Shown here: positions 12,379-24,966 of the stretch, in pieces
Layout of the letters: every line of letters starts with the position of its first letter
How positions within the stretch are numbered: the stretch's first letter is position 1
The notes under the pieces: model-generated
Told to the model about the DNA's origin: nothing
The model's input: only the letters and a program-made list of their open reading frames with translations
Database searches by the model: none
DNA from: Drosophila pseudoobscura
Taxonomy: Eukaryota; Arthropoda; Insecta; Diptera; Drosophilidae
Length of the DNA stretch: 64,000 bases
Direction of reading: 5' to 3'
Assembly (NCBI RefSeq): GCF_009870125.1
Contig: NC_046683.1
Span: 45,647,869-45,711,868 of the forward strand
Position numbers and translations under genes: made by a program

Positions 12379-15300
12379 CTACGAGTAGAACGTCAGCACA
12401 CTCGTCTGGTTTCCGCGCACAAACAGGAATGGTGGCATGTCGCGACTGAGACTCTCCAGCCAGGCCATGTAGAGGGGGGCGGAGACGATGTTCTTTCGAG
12501 GCATGGGCAGCGTCATGACCACCAGATCCGACTTTGTCGACTGCTCCCGCAGGTACTCGCGCAGACGGAGATATCGATTGGTCTTGTCCTGAACGGCCAG
12601 CAGATCATCGTCACTTATGAGAGCTGAAGCGAGTGATTGAGGGTGATTAGGGGTTGATTGGATATAGAGACGGACAAAAGCCTGGTAGTCTTACTTTCGT
12701 CCTCGTTGAGGGTCGCCCTGCTGCTGTTACCGTTCTCGGTGTCCTTCTCGCTCACCACAAAGTCCTTAATTAGCTCATTAAAGAACTGCGTAGACGATTC
12801 GAGCGGCTTCTTGGTTATGTCAGGTATCAGTGTCAGGTCGGAGTAGTCGATACGGAACTTGGACAGGAGACTGGCCATGGAACGTTGCTCGAACTCCAGC
12901 TCCGAGTTCTTGTTAGCCAGCGCGTACACCCTGTGGGGCAACATAGTAAAATGAATGTAGTAAAAAAGAGCATCCACATCCACACCCACGCCCACACCCA
13001 CAATTACATTGACGGCACACAGTCGAGTGTAACACGCCCATTAAGCCGCTTACTGCATGCACCCGACTAGAGTTACTTTGAAATGGGAGTCAAAAGCAAA
13101 GCGGATTTGCCACAAAGCAGTAAATTAAATGCCACATATCCCGCATTTTATCTTGGAAATGTCCATGGACATCCCATTGGCATTGCATGTACAAGGATTC
13201 TTTTTTTAAAAAATGCTACTACTTCAATAGTGCTGTAACTCGGTACTTTTCCATCAGCACATCAAACTTCGCGTCACATCATATGGGATGCTAATTTATC
13301 TTTAAATCGCGAAAAAATCCCCCGTAGCCCTTATATTTATGCCATTTTGTTTGCCCCGAGACTTGTCATTTATATGAGAATATTTGATCTTGAATATTTC
13401 AATTTTTTCTTCGATTTAAAGTGTTTTGCATTCAGTTTAAACATGGGTCGTATTCAAATCAAAGTGAATTCTGTTTAATTTCCCTTCGTTTGTATTTAAA
13501 CAACGAATGCTTAATTCAAACATGGGTGTTTTCGCTTTTACTATGCCAGGGGAGTGCATTCAGTGCTGGCTCTGCCGCAATCAGCAGCACTTGCGGCCGC
13601 AACCAAACTCTGAACAGTGCTGGGGATTCACTTTTCCCCAGATGGAAAGAGTTAACTGCGGAAACATATACGTGTATGTACTATATGTATGTTCCGCTTA
13701 CCAGCGATTGTGTAAATCTAGACGCAAAGAGCCAATGGGAATGGCGTCGAAATCCCTGCTCGTCGAAATCCGTGGTCGGGCTTACCTCAATTTGCACGAT
13801 TGCCAGGTGCGTCGCGTACTGATGATGTAGGGCAGCAGGAGTGTGAGGCCACCGTCGTCGTACAGCCACCAGACATCGATCACGGCATGGCTGCGCTTCC
13901 TCGTGAACTGGGTGAGGTCGGAGAGGATCTCCTTGGGCAGCTCCACCCCGCCAGGACCCTTGTAGAGGGAGGCTGGGTCGTCGTGCTTCAGCTTGGACTT
14001 GCGCAGGGTGTTGGGCTGCGGCAAGTGGCGCGGTGTTAATGTGTGGCATATTGGATTTTACGCTTTCACTTACCACCACATTGGCCGCCTTGGCCTCGAG
14101 AGGATCGGGGGAGCCGGACACATCCTTAGCCTGATTGCTGGCTATAAACGAGAGGTCGCTGGTACTGGAGGCTGTTGGGAAGCGAAGGGGCAAAATCAGT
14201 ACTGGCCTATAGGCACGAATAACGCTTAGAGTCTGGGCAACGGCAAGTCAAAGGATAGATAAAGCGAAACAACATTTCATTTCATTTCATTCAGGGCATG
14301 CACAGACAACAAGAGGCATGAGGCACGAGGCACGAGGCATGGGGCAAGTGCGGGTCTCTGCCGCTTTTCAATATCCACTTTTCTTGCCTTATCGGCAGAG
14401 CAGAGACAGACAGTGTGTACGAGTATGTATGTATGTATGTATATTTAAATCAACTTGTTTGTTCTCCGATGCGGCACGTGCCGCGGCCATGTAGGGGACT
14501 AGGAGCTCCCTGGATTTGCAGTCCTCTTGTTGCCTTCCACATGTTTCCGGCATCCGCATCCCCGGATATCCCGGCTGGACATTTTACAATTTAAAATTCA
14601 AATTTACGAGCATTGCATTAATTTTGCGGCATCAGATTGCCGAAAAGGTCGGCCACACAGCTGTCGAGCCATCGACGGGTTCGGAAGGCCAAGAAGAGCT
14701 GGAGCGAGAGCCACCAAGCCCGTGGCCATTAGCACCTCGTGTGGGACACCAGTGGGACGGTACGGCAGCTTGGGATTAGTTCTGATGCTGAGTGTCGTTA
14801 ATTTGTTGGAAAGTTTATGGCTTAATTGGGACAACACGGTTTTAGGCATCAATACAACAGGCAAAAAGAGCAGGCAAAGGGTAAGAACATAGAAGAAAAG
14901 TAAGGGAACGAGCAAGGGCGGGGGCAAGACACATGCACGGTGTTTGGAGTTCGGGGTTCGGGATTCTGGGTGGAGAGCGTGGAGTGTGTGTGGCATCTCT
15001 GCATGTAGTTCATTCGTATTCGTATATTTACCTACTACTCAGCCTACAACAACTTCACATTCCATTCAAGCACTTTAGGACACGTAAATCTTAGCTTAAA
15101 CACAACTTCACCTGCACCTGGCCAGGAGCGCATTCTACGGAGACTCTGCTTAAAGCGCACTGGAAATCCCAACCGGAAACCGCAAGCCGAAACACGGTTC
15201 GGATACGGGTGCGAGTACGAGTACGGATACGGGTACGGGTACGGGTACGAGTGCACAGTTTCACAGATTTGTGTGGGTTGGAGGGAGGTAAATTTGGTGA

Positions 15301-18300
15301 CATTGGTTGACCCCTTATATCATTCCACTGGACATGCTACTTACATTTGACTATCTTCAGGCTGTTCTCGGCATGGAGCAGGGCATGGCGGCCACGGTCC
15401 TCTGGGGAATTACAATTGTGGTGCAAGGGTGTCGTTGTTGATTGCAGGTGCATATAGCATATTGGTGAAGGTTAGACAGGTGCGGGTTTTTGGGGCAGTA
15501 CACATGCAAGATATAATCAAAGACAGCATTATTCATTATTCATTGGACTCCTGCAGCCTCCTCCTGCATCGAGCTTCTGCATCTGGCGTCAGTTCTCACC
15601 TTGCGACACCGACACGTTGCGGCTCAGGGAGTCAATGCTGCCACCCAGGCCATTCCTGGCGCTGCTGTCGGCGGCCTGCAGGTCCCCGGAGCTCTCGTTG
15701 GGCTGCAGCGTCCGCGGCACTTCCGACACGGTCTTCCAGCCATCCTGCGACCCCAGCAGCTGCGAACAGTCCAGACCTTGGGGCACCCGAAGAATGGCTA
15801 CCGAGAGATACATGTCCAGGGCCTGTGGCGGAAAGGAAGGGAAACGAAAGGATACGGCGACGTTCTTTGGCTGCGGATCTCGCGGAAAGGGAAACGGTGA
15901 TGGAACCCACCTTGTGCATCACATTGAAGTATTGGTCCAGCTCCTTGTGCTCGCATGTCTGCCAGTCAGTCTTGTAGCCCAGCAGCAGGATGTTGGGCTT
16001 CAGCTTGCCGATGCCGGTGGCCTGCATGAGGGCGCGGGTGCCGGACTCGAAGTCCTCGCCGTCCACCAAGGCGTAGAAGCCCTTGACGCGGTGCTTGCGG
16101 AACCAGTTGGCGGCCCGCTCCTGCAGGTAGGTGCGATACTTCTGGGAGCTGGAGCCGCGCAATACGTGTCCGCAGACGAGCAGCGAGAGGTTCTTGGTCA
16201 GCATGTAGGCCAGGTCGACCAGCACTGGCCTCGTGTTGGGCAGCCCGGAGAGCACCAGGATCTGCGGGCGGTAGTTCTTCACGTGCTCCTCCACGTTGTT
16301 CAGCTGCTGCACCGACATCAGGGCGTTCTTGTACGTCTGCGCCTGCGTGGTGGAGCCCCAGTTGACGTCCGGCTTCCGGTAGGCCACGATTAAGTACAAT
16401 GCCAGCACTACGGAAAAGGTGATAAGTGCGGTGGCCCACGAGATGAGGAACATGACGGCCACGCAGAGAATGGAGCCCAGCAGACTCAGCCACATGTTGT
16501 AATACTGCTCCAATCAACACTGGATTAGTACTGGAATCAAATCAAATGGAAACGGTGCGACTGTGGGATTACCTTGAAGGTTGGACGCCAGCCCACCGGC
16601 TTGGCCAGACTGGCGTGGAAGGTGCTGAAGTTGATCAGCATGTAAGCGGCCAGGAAGAAGTTCGAGATGAGCGGGGCAATCAGGTTCAGTTCTCCGATCA
16701 AAATGAAGCTGTAGAGCAGAAAAAACAGAATCAAAAGAGTGTCTCCATCGGACTAGATGCTCCATGCTCCTTACGCTGAGGCAATGATGAAGGTCAGCAC
16801 GTAACCCCGAACGGGCTCATTGTTCTTGCCAAAGCCCTTGGCGAACCACACGATTTTTGGATAGAGCTCATCCTTGCAGAGTGCCTGTAAAAAACACCAG
16901 AGATAGACCAGTCAGAACTCCGTCAAAACTAAATTCCCGTGCCCTGTCCTACCTGGAAGACTTTCGGGGCAGAGACCAAGCTGGCCAGAGCCGACGAGAG
17001 CGTGGCAGCGAAGCAGCCAGCGTAGATCAGCGGCCCAAAGCCGGACACCAGCTCAATCACCTGGAAAGAGTTCTGCAGACCGAATTTGCATCCACCTGGA
17101 AATTGAAGACACTGGATCACTGATCAGCTCAATCAGAATCCCATTGAGATCCTACCGTCCGCACAGTCCAGAAACGCATAGGAGCCATTGATCGCATCTG
17201 TAATGTTGCCGGTGGCGTCACGCACCACTGCACCACCGCACTGCAGTACCATGATCAGGTAGGTGGCGGTGGTGATGACGATCGCCAGAATCGTGCCCTT
17301 CGGAATGGATTTTTGGGGATCCTACGGAGATGGAAGATGGCAGATGGAAGTGGGTTCAGGGTCAGTGTTCAGCTGATGAGAGTGCGGCATAGAGATACCT
17401 TCAGGTCACCCGATATGTTGGCACCCGCCAGTATTCCAGTGGCTGCGGGGAAGAAGATGGCAAACACCGAGAAGAAGTCATGCTGCACGCCCTTCTCCTC
17501 GCGATAGTCCGCAAAGAGGTTTGTGCTGAAGGTAGTGCCTGTGGAGAATCAGAACCGGAAGCATCCATTAGTCTTTGGAATCATTGAAAAAGTGGGTGGC
17601 ACTCACCATTGTAGCCGAGGAAGCCCTTGGCACGATCCAGTTCGTTCTTGGGGCCAATGAAGCTGCCGATGACAAAGTCGGCAATGGCCACCAGCAGGAT
17701 GATCAGGAGTCCGATTTGGGCCTGGATGACAAGAGAAAGGAAGAGGATTCTACGGCTGATGGTTGGGCTATGAGTCAGTCATACGAACCTTGGCCTCCCA
17801 CTCCATGCCCACGACGACGATGATCAGGAGCAGCAGTATGGTCACGCAGCCTATGATGCGCACATCCTGCACGCCGCCGTCGACGATTTTCCAGTCAAAG
17901 TCCGTCATCATGGCCAGCATTGACTCGCAGAAGCCAACCACGTACATGGCACAGGCGACGGCGTTTGCCAGCGAGAAAATGAGCCCAATGGAGCCGCCAA
18001 ACTCCGGCCCCAGGGATCGGGATATCATGTAATAGGTGCCACCTAGGAAGGGAGATGAGGAGTGCATTAAGACCATTTATAATGTCCCCGAAACCCACCG
18101 ACGGATGGCAGTGGCAGTGGCAGTGGCAGATGGGACTTACCTCCTTTGATGACACCATTAGTGCTTATCGCCGACATCGACAACGCCGTGATGGTCGTGA
18201 CAGCGGTCGTTGTCAGAATTAATACGAAGCCCTCGATGATGCCCGCCTGTCCCACCACCCAGCTGAGGCGCAGGAAGAGCATGACACCCCAGATGTTGAG

Positions 18301-21300
18301 GAGGCAGCGTATGAGCACTCCTTTGATCCATCCGAATTTCAAGATGCCATTCATGGCGCCCGACTCGGGGTCCTGATTGCGCGTCAAGCTGTGAGTGTTC
18401 TGTGGGTGGAAGGAAATGTGTGGGTGCCATGTGGGTGCCATGCGGGGCGTGAGCCAGGTACAGCACCGGCTGCGGTAGGAAGGGGCACGCTCGGCTTAGG
18501 TTTGGGCTTCGGTTTAGGCTCGGCCGCTTGCAAATTTCAATAAAGCTGTCTACTGTTGATAAATGATTCGCCCCGACAGCACGCCTGCCCGGGGGACTGG
18601 GCAAATATTTGGCGCTCCCATGGAGATACATGTTTGGAAAGAGAGCCACGCGACTCGAGGGGCTTTCCGTTGGAGCAAACTCTGAGACAACCGCAGATGA
18701 TTGCAATAGCCTGGAATCTGACCTGGCAGCACCCGGCCAATGATGATGCTGGCGATATTCTTAATAAATTAATCATACGCCACCGAGCCCGGGACCGAGC
18801 GCGACCCCGAGCCCCGCCTCATCAGTTAAACCAATTGAACTTTTGAACCGCTGGCCCGTCTCAATTGCTTATTGTTTTTGAAAATGATGCTTAACAAATG
18901 ATACTTTATTATGGGACGTAGTTTTTAACTCTCAAAAAGGGTGTTGCCACATCTGCCAGCGCGGATATGTTGGGGCCCGTGAAACTGTTGATTCTGTTGT
19001 GCAACGCATTAATTGCCCAATCGAACGACCGAATCAGCCGAAAAAAAACAATTTCATTTATTTACGAGCAGCCCCATTGGCAGTCCGTCAGTCCGGCAGT
19101 TTACGCTTGCGTTACGGCTTCAATTGTCAGCAATCATGAGGCGAAGTGTGGAAATCAATTAGAGCCAATTGGTGTCATTGCATTTGGTCTTTGCATCCAA
19201 CCCATGCCATCGCATCCCATCCCATCCCCCTTTGTATCGAAAATTTGCTCAAGTGACTCCTCACAAAAGTCAGCTGAAAAGTCAGCGGCCTTTCCCCGTC
19301 GTCTGGGGAGGAGGAGGAGGAGGAGGCGGAGGTGGAGGCGTACTCATGCACACCAGCGACGACGGGAGCATCGTCTTCAGCTGCCATACGAAAATTCAGT
19401 TAGGACACGCGTCTGGTCTTTACTGAAGCAATGCATTTTTTTTGTTCGTGTTCTTGTAAGCTGGAGGTGACTCTGCTCCCGGCCCAATTACTGCAACTGA
19501 CAAGCGAATCCCCCAGGACTGGCCCAAGCTCCTCTGCAGGAGACTGCAGTGCTAACGACCCCGTGAGATCTGACTTAGAGCGGTATTTGTCAGTCACGCA
19601 CCGAGCACATGACACGGAGGCACCACCGCACCACGCACTCGCATGGCAGCGGGCAGAATCGATTGAAAGTGCCGTATCCGGATCCGGATCGGGGTCCGCG
19701 TTCGGGTCATTTGATGTAGTATTGAAATTGCGCAGGATTGCGTGGGCGTGGGCATTGGCGTGGGCGGAGGCGTATAAATATAAATTTAAATTTGCGACTC
19801 GTAAAGCATGCGTATTGTTATTTTATGGCGCCTGCAAAATTGTAATTTGTGGGTCTTGAGGGTCCCATGGCTGGGTTTATGGCTCCGGCGTTAATATTCA
19901 TTTAAATCGAACGCGGAATGGAGCCCGCCCGAAGGGCAAGGGAAAGGGAAGCACTCACCTTGCCCGTCAGCGTCGCGTTGTGCAGCTCGTCGAGGGTGGG
20001 ACGGTAGGCCGCTTGGATGGACATCATGTTCCGGTAGTTGTCCAGACGGGGCAGTGCCTCGCGCGTGAAGTGCCTGTGGGGATGCAGCGGAGTTTGGGGA
20101 TTGGAAAGGGGAACAGCAGAAGGGGGGGACTGGCCACGACGGTCGTCAGTGGCAGGCGGCGAGGGAAAACTGACCGAAAACTTTTACCATATTTCGTATC
20201 GTATATTTCGCTGTCCAGCAGCTCGCGCTCCTCCTGCGAATCGTTGGACTCGTCCGAGTCGCCGCTCCGGGGGTCCACTTGAAAGCGTGTCGTCGTCTGC
20301 AGGTCCCTGAAGCGGGACGGCTTATCCTTGTCGCGGAAGCTGCTCTTGATGGATTGCCTGCCAATTAAAACAATGAAGGGTTTTATCAAAGAGAGTACCT
20401 TTCTTTGTCTACGCACTCCACGGGTGTGCCGCGGGTGTACCGCGGGTGTGCCACGGGTGGACACCGCCTTAATTGCGCTGCCATTCCCCTGCTGTGAACA
20501 TCTTTCCCAAAAACACAATCCACCGAACACAGCCGCGCAATTCAATTCGAAATCTAATAAGTCATTTCAATTCAATTGAATTCTATTCCAGTGCACCCTC
20601 CCCGCCCGCCCTCAATCGCACAATCGAAACTTGCAGTTTTTGATTGCTGTTCATTGTGCCACAATGAGCTATGGTCCTGCTGCAGACGGGCCCGGGCCCG
20701 GGACAGGGACAGGGCTTGGAGCAAGAACACCCACGCACCCAGACGGCAGTTCAACCACACTTCGTATTCTTTGCCGATGTGCTGCTGCTGCTGCTGCTGC
20801 TACATGACTCTCTGAGTGTCAGTGTCTGGCACCCAACTGATTTCAAGCGTCAATAGCAGAGAGCACACTTTTCCTAGAGCTCTTTAAAAATTCCCACTGT
20901 GCTTCTAACAAACGTTGCAATGAAGTGCCGGGTACCAAGTGCCAAATATCATGTAGTCTAGTGTTGATTCTGGGCACACAAGTGTATCCATGTCGTCCAG
21001 GGCCTCTGCTCGAAGGCCCCCAGATATTTGTATGATATATGGGACGTGTGTGTTGGCGGTGAAACAGTTTATGTGTCTGCCTGCTCATGTGTCTGTGTCT
21101 CTAAATCTTTGGCTTCTTTCTAGATGTGCGATGACAGCCGCAGGCTCGCTCTGACTCGATTGTATGTGGGATGGGATTGTTCTAATTTGTGGCCCGAGTG
21201 AAAGTCGTGGTGGAATATCAGAAATTAATTATCAATCTGGGAACGCTAAATCACTTGTTTAAAATTCAAGGGCGTCCTTCAGTGAGCTTTGCATTAAATT

Positions 21301-22946
21301 ATCCTGGCCTCGATGGCTGCCAATTTGAGACGATTAAAAGCCCCTCCTTCCCTGCTCCTGCGTACATGAGGAAACCGTGAAAGCCGGAGGCGGGAGGAGG
21401 GGCAGAGGCAGGAGCAGGTGGGGGGTCTGTTACCCGCGCGACCGACCAGCAGTGGGAGAGACGCGTTCATCTTCGCGGAACGCATTTCGTGACGAGTGCC
21501 TCCAAGTAGGCAATAAACGGGGCTATAATAAGTATTATCATAAGCCTCATTAACATAGCCCTCGACTCTCGGCTGCTTTGCAAGAAACATTCCATTCTGC
21601 TCCATTCCATGCCGCCAGGTGACGTCACGGTAACACATTGAAATTAACGTTTTATATATGCCCTGCCCTGCCCTGCCCCTGCCCCTGCCCCTGCTCTCTT
21701 TTGGTCACCTACAAATATTGTCAGACATCAGTCCATGATGTCTATGCAAATTGCCTGCCGATGGGGGCACAGGCGTAAATGATTGTTATTAGGAAAGTCT
21801 GTGATTCGACGTGGCATTATTGTCTGAATCGACTCGAGCTGCAGCGAGCTGCTCTTTTGGCTCTTTGGCTCTTTGGTTCTTTGCCCCTCGGCAAGCGAGT
21901 GTTGAACCTGCCCTTCTGGGGGCTACTGTTGCTTTGGGCCAGAGGTCGTCCAACTTTCGGTCGTAACTTGATAGATGCGCCTGGTCATAGCCACCAGTGG
22001 GTGATGGCCACTCCCAGGCATTAAGTTCGAAAAATTCCACAAAATTTAATCAATTTTGAATGATGGGCAACTGGGCCTACAAATTACTGTTGTAGGAAAT
22101 GTGGCGTGAATGATTAAAAGGCATTCCACAACCAAAGGGCGATGCTCAGTGGGAGATTCGTCTTAAACCGATGGGGAGGGAGGGAGGGAGGGTCTTGGAC
22201 AATTGCCAGTTATGATCTGAACTCAGAATTTACGAATTCTGAATACCCAAAAATCTACTCACTCATCTGCATACATTCGTATTCGTATTCGTTTTCGTAT
22301 GGGTTGGGAGCGACGCGACGACCTGCGCCTTGCACAGCGATGATTCATTTGAATGGCTGCCCCAGAAGGTATGCTATTTCTGGCGATAACTTCTGAAGCA
22401 TTTCCGCAACATTCCGGCCATCTTACTCTTCCGGGCCATCTCCTGCTTCCTTTTGTGGCTCCGGAGTGCGGAATGTTAACGCCATAATTAAGCGCGGACA
22501 AAATACAGGAGGCGACAAAAGCAAACCTCGTTTGATGAAACACTAAACAATTACCAGAAAATGAAAAACTCAAGAAATTTCCACAATTCTTCGCACAATG
22601 GCCACTGGGGAAAAAGGTCGAATCCGTGCAAACCGCACCGCACCCGGGACGGATCCCAGTGCTCCCCCACCCACACCCCCACCCGCACTCACCTCTGTTG
22701 TCGTGGCTGGTGTTTGTTCAGCATTTGGGTCGCATCGAAGGCATCGTCCTCGAGCAGTTCCCCATCGATGTTTGTCAGCCGGCGGTAGACTTCGTGGGGT
22801 CCCTCGCTGTCCCCGGTCCCGGTCCCGGCCCCGTCGGCCGTCGCGACTTGTGTCTTGCGACTGTTGCCGTTGACCGGATTCACTTGGAACCTATTCGGGG
22901 GTCGGTCGGAGGCCGAGCCCAGCTCAAAAGAGGTTGTGTCCGACAT
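12379..22946 (-). CDS. Ncc69: Sodium-(potassium-)chloride cotransporter, SLC12 family (Ncc69)
   Basis: Cation-chloride cotransporter of the NKCC/NCC branch, which moves Na, (K) and Cl together across the plasma membrane. Eighteen coding exons: 22693-22946, 20175-20357, 19959-20073, 18141-18399, 17789-18042, 17607-17721, 17399-17538, 17156-17321, 16953-17095, 16775-16884, 16573-16708, 15911-16504, 15600-15822, 15345-15401, 14074-14171, 13786-14015, 12695-12930, 12379-12623. All phases agree and give 1185 residues, a normal family length. The cytosolic N-terminus has two RFQV motifs (residues 19-22 and 109-112), the type bound by SPAK/OSR1 (Fray) kinases. A regulatory segment follows (147-184, [15 protein letters not shown]) with conserved threonines at 149 and 172. 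The amino-acid-permease-type membrane core spans about 207-665 ([20 protein letters not shown] onward, PTFKYYNMWLS near the end). The rest is the cytosolic SLC12 C-terminal domain, ending in FYS. Exon 2 must end at GTCAGT (20174); an earlier GTAAAA would break the frame. The symbol is from recognised protein similarity. Confidence 0.95.
12931..13785 (-). other. Ncc69 intron 16
   Basis: An 855-base intron between the exons encoding two parts of the C-terminal domain. I see no coding exon or structured RNA in it. It is AT-rich toward its middle. Confidence 0.7.
14172..15344 (-). other. Ncc69 intron 14
   Basis: A 1.17-kb intron flanking the short 57-base exon 14 (15345-15401). It contains a (GTAT)n run near 14424 and the GAGTAC-type repeat at 15201-15252. 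No additional exon is supported. The flanking exons 14 (57 bases) and 15 (98 bases) encode a serine-rich linker, a place where alternative splicing would be tolerated; that is inference. Confidence 0.6.
15201..15252 (+). repeat. (GGGTAC/GAGTAC)n tandem repeat
   Basis: About eight degenerate 6-base units of the form G(G/A)GTAC in an Ncc69 intron. The same unit type (CGAGTA) recurs at 32651-32700, and a related GTACCC array lies near 49720. Confidence 0.75.
18400..19958 (-). other. Ncc69 intron 3
   Basis: A 1.56-kb intron between the phosphoregulatory exon 3 and the first membrane-core exon 4. I see no supported exon. It holds AG- and GGA-rich stretches around 19300-19340 and a GGATCC/TCCGGATCCGG cluster near 19680. 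Confidence 0.6.
20358..22692 (-). other. Ncc69 intron 1
   Basis: A 2.3-kb first coding intron (phase 2). It contains a CCCTG array at 21661-21694, a (CTG)n run near 20780 and a GGGA run near 22170. No further exon is supported. As the first coding intron, it is a likely place for regulatory DNA. Confidence 0.6.
21661..21694 (+). repeat. (CCCTG)n / (CCCCTG)n repeat
   Basis: Four CCCTG units pass into CCCCTG units within Ncc69 intron 1. The minus strand has regularly spaced G runs. Confidence 0.75.
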
Positions 22947-23228
22947 CGCGTGTGTCGTGTGTTTGTTTGTGGTGCGCGGGTCTGGCTGTGGGTCCGAATG
23001 TTGGTCTGAATGTGGGTCTAGGTGTGGGTCTGGGTCTGGGTCGGGCTGGGTCCTCGCCTAAGGGAATGTTGTTCTATTCAAGGGCTTGTGCGGTTTCCGT
23101 GTGCGGGTCGGGTCGGGTCGGGTCGGTCGGAGCTCTCTTCGTATTCAATCGTCGTATCCGGCTGGACTCATTCACTGTGGCTAATTGTGTATATAAGCCG
23201 TCTTGTGTGTCCTTTTCGTTTCGTCGGT
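22947..23228 (-). promoter_or_regulatory. Ncc69 5' leader with probable upstream splice acceptor
   Basis: On the minus strand, the sequence ending at 23229 reads as a strong 3' splice site: a pyrimidine-rich tract followed by CCCCACAG. The exon carrying the Ncc69 start codon may therefore begin at 23228, with a non-coding first exon farther upstream. An alternative is a promoter inside this region: a TATATA-like sequence lies near 23190 but has no well-placed initiator. I favour the spliced leader. Confidence 0.4.
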
Positions 23229-24922
23229 CTGTGGGGCAAAGCAAAATCAGAATATCCGTTACTGGCGTTTAAAGCGGAACAGCATAGAACTCTTTCTGTC
23301 TCTCTCTATCTCTATCTGCCTCTCTTCGCGCCGCCTCAAGCTTTAAGCTACTCGAATCTGCAAAGAGAAAGATGGAAAGAAAAAAAGATTCACATAAATC
23401 AAACTGAAATAAAAATCTCATCAAAAATTCCTGTTTCCAAGGCCCCAAAATATTGCTGAATCAGTAAGTGGACCACAAAACGAAGAGCCCCAGCCATTCG
23501 TTTGTGTGGGCACCCGCTCATTCATATCAAATTAAACATAGTTTTATAATATGTATGTACGTATCGCTCGGCCCTCACGGCCCCCTTTTTCCCACTCGAG
23601 AGCAAACTCGAGAGAAAACTTTTCCTGTTATCCAACAAAAAAAGGACGCAAATATGTATGTATTCCATTTTTTGCAACCTTTCGCTTTGTTTGAGTCTTT
23701 TTGTTTCTGTTTCGGATCAGACGCTGAGCCTCTCATAACTCTTCAACTATTTTTAGATAGCTGCTCGAAGGAAGAAGCTATTTCCAGAGCAGAACCGTTG
23801 CAAATATCCCACCGAAGGGGGAATACTCTGCACCCACATGGGGCTCTACTCTGAAAGCTCTATGGGCTATGGGTATATGATGGTCTTTGTCCTCCGCTGA
23901 AGCCAATCTTCAAAGTATCTTCTGCTCCACTCCTCTGAAACGAGTGTGTTGGTGTATCTCACGAGCAACATTCTTCTTGACGGCCAACTGTTGATGCAAT
24001 TCTGAATGCCCAATGATGGCTCTCTCTCATGTCATATTGTCAATATTATGTTTACCAGTTTTTGACAGCTTTTGGCAGTGGCAATACATGGTGCTTCATC
24101 AGTTGATCAAAACGTTCTGGTCTTGAAAATCCATTACGAAAATCGTAGAAAATCATGTCCTCATCATTGCTCACCGAAGATTCATTTTTGGTTTATGATA
24201 CAAGAAGCTCTGAGCATGATTTGGCCAAAAAATGACAATCTTTTAAAAAGAAGTGTCATACAAAAAATAGCCAAAGCCCCGCACTCTCAAATTTATAGAC
24301 AGATATTATTGAAAGACTTGCCGCCAAATTGTCATGTTCATAATAAATTAATATGTACTGTATGGACTGTGTTTTTTTTAAATCTTTTTTAAAGAAGAAA
24401 CATGCTCATATGTACATATCTATCGGACGTTCCGCCGAGAGCTTCCTTCCACTTTACGGAAATAATTCTTTCCTTAATTGTTCTTTGCGGCAGAGTGTAA
24501 AAGCTCTCCATGTGGAACGATTAAGGCGACGCTGTGCAGTGCCGCCGCTGGCTGCCGCTCGACTAAAAATAGCCGCTGGGGGCAATTGATGCAAATTAAT
24601 CATGATTAGTTCCCCGATGCGGCCGATGCCAGGTGCGATGGATGACAAATGTGTGTGACGGGTCGGTTCGGTGTTCGCTCGAGTTTGTTTTTTTTTTTTT
24701 TTGAGAAATACAAAGCCTCTGAAGCCAGAGTGCTAATTCCAAGGAACGAAGGAGTCGTCGCGCCGCCATCTGATGACAGTCGGAGGCCATTTGTCACGGG
24801 CGGCGTGCCGAGGACGGCCGTGGAAGCGGGACGGACGGCCTACATGTGCGATTTATGGGTCAAGTTGGAGGCGACAAGTGCGAAAGGCAACAAAGCCAAC
24901 AATTAGCATAACAAAACGCCCG

Positions 24923-24966
24923 GCAGCAGCAGCAGCGGCAACAGCAGCGGCAACGGCAGCGGCAGC
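24923..24966 (+). repeat. (CAG)n/(CGGCAA)n repeat
   Basis: Imperfect triplet repeat of CAG, CGG and CAA codon-like units with no supporting exon context. Confidence 0.7.

Noticed and set aside
15617..16393. 258-codon plus-strand open frame
   Set aside because: Antisense to Ncc69 exons 12 and 13; no family features, explained by the GC-rich third positions of the real gene.
20186..20187. GTAAAA as donor of Ncc69 exon 2
   Set aside because: It leaves phase 1, which does not match the phase-2 acceptor of exon 3; GTCAGT at 20174 restores the conserved [14 protein letters not shown] reading.
24060..24400. AT-rich block suspected to be a transposon remnant
   Set aside because: No terminal repeats, hairpin or coding similarity could be seen by eye.
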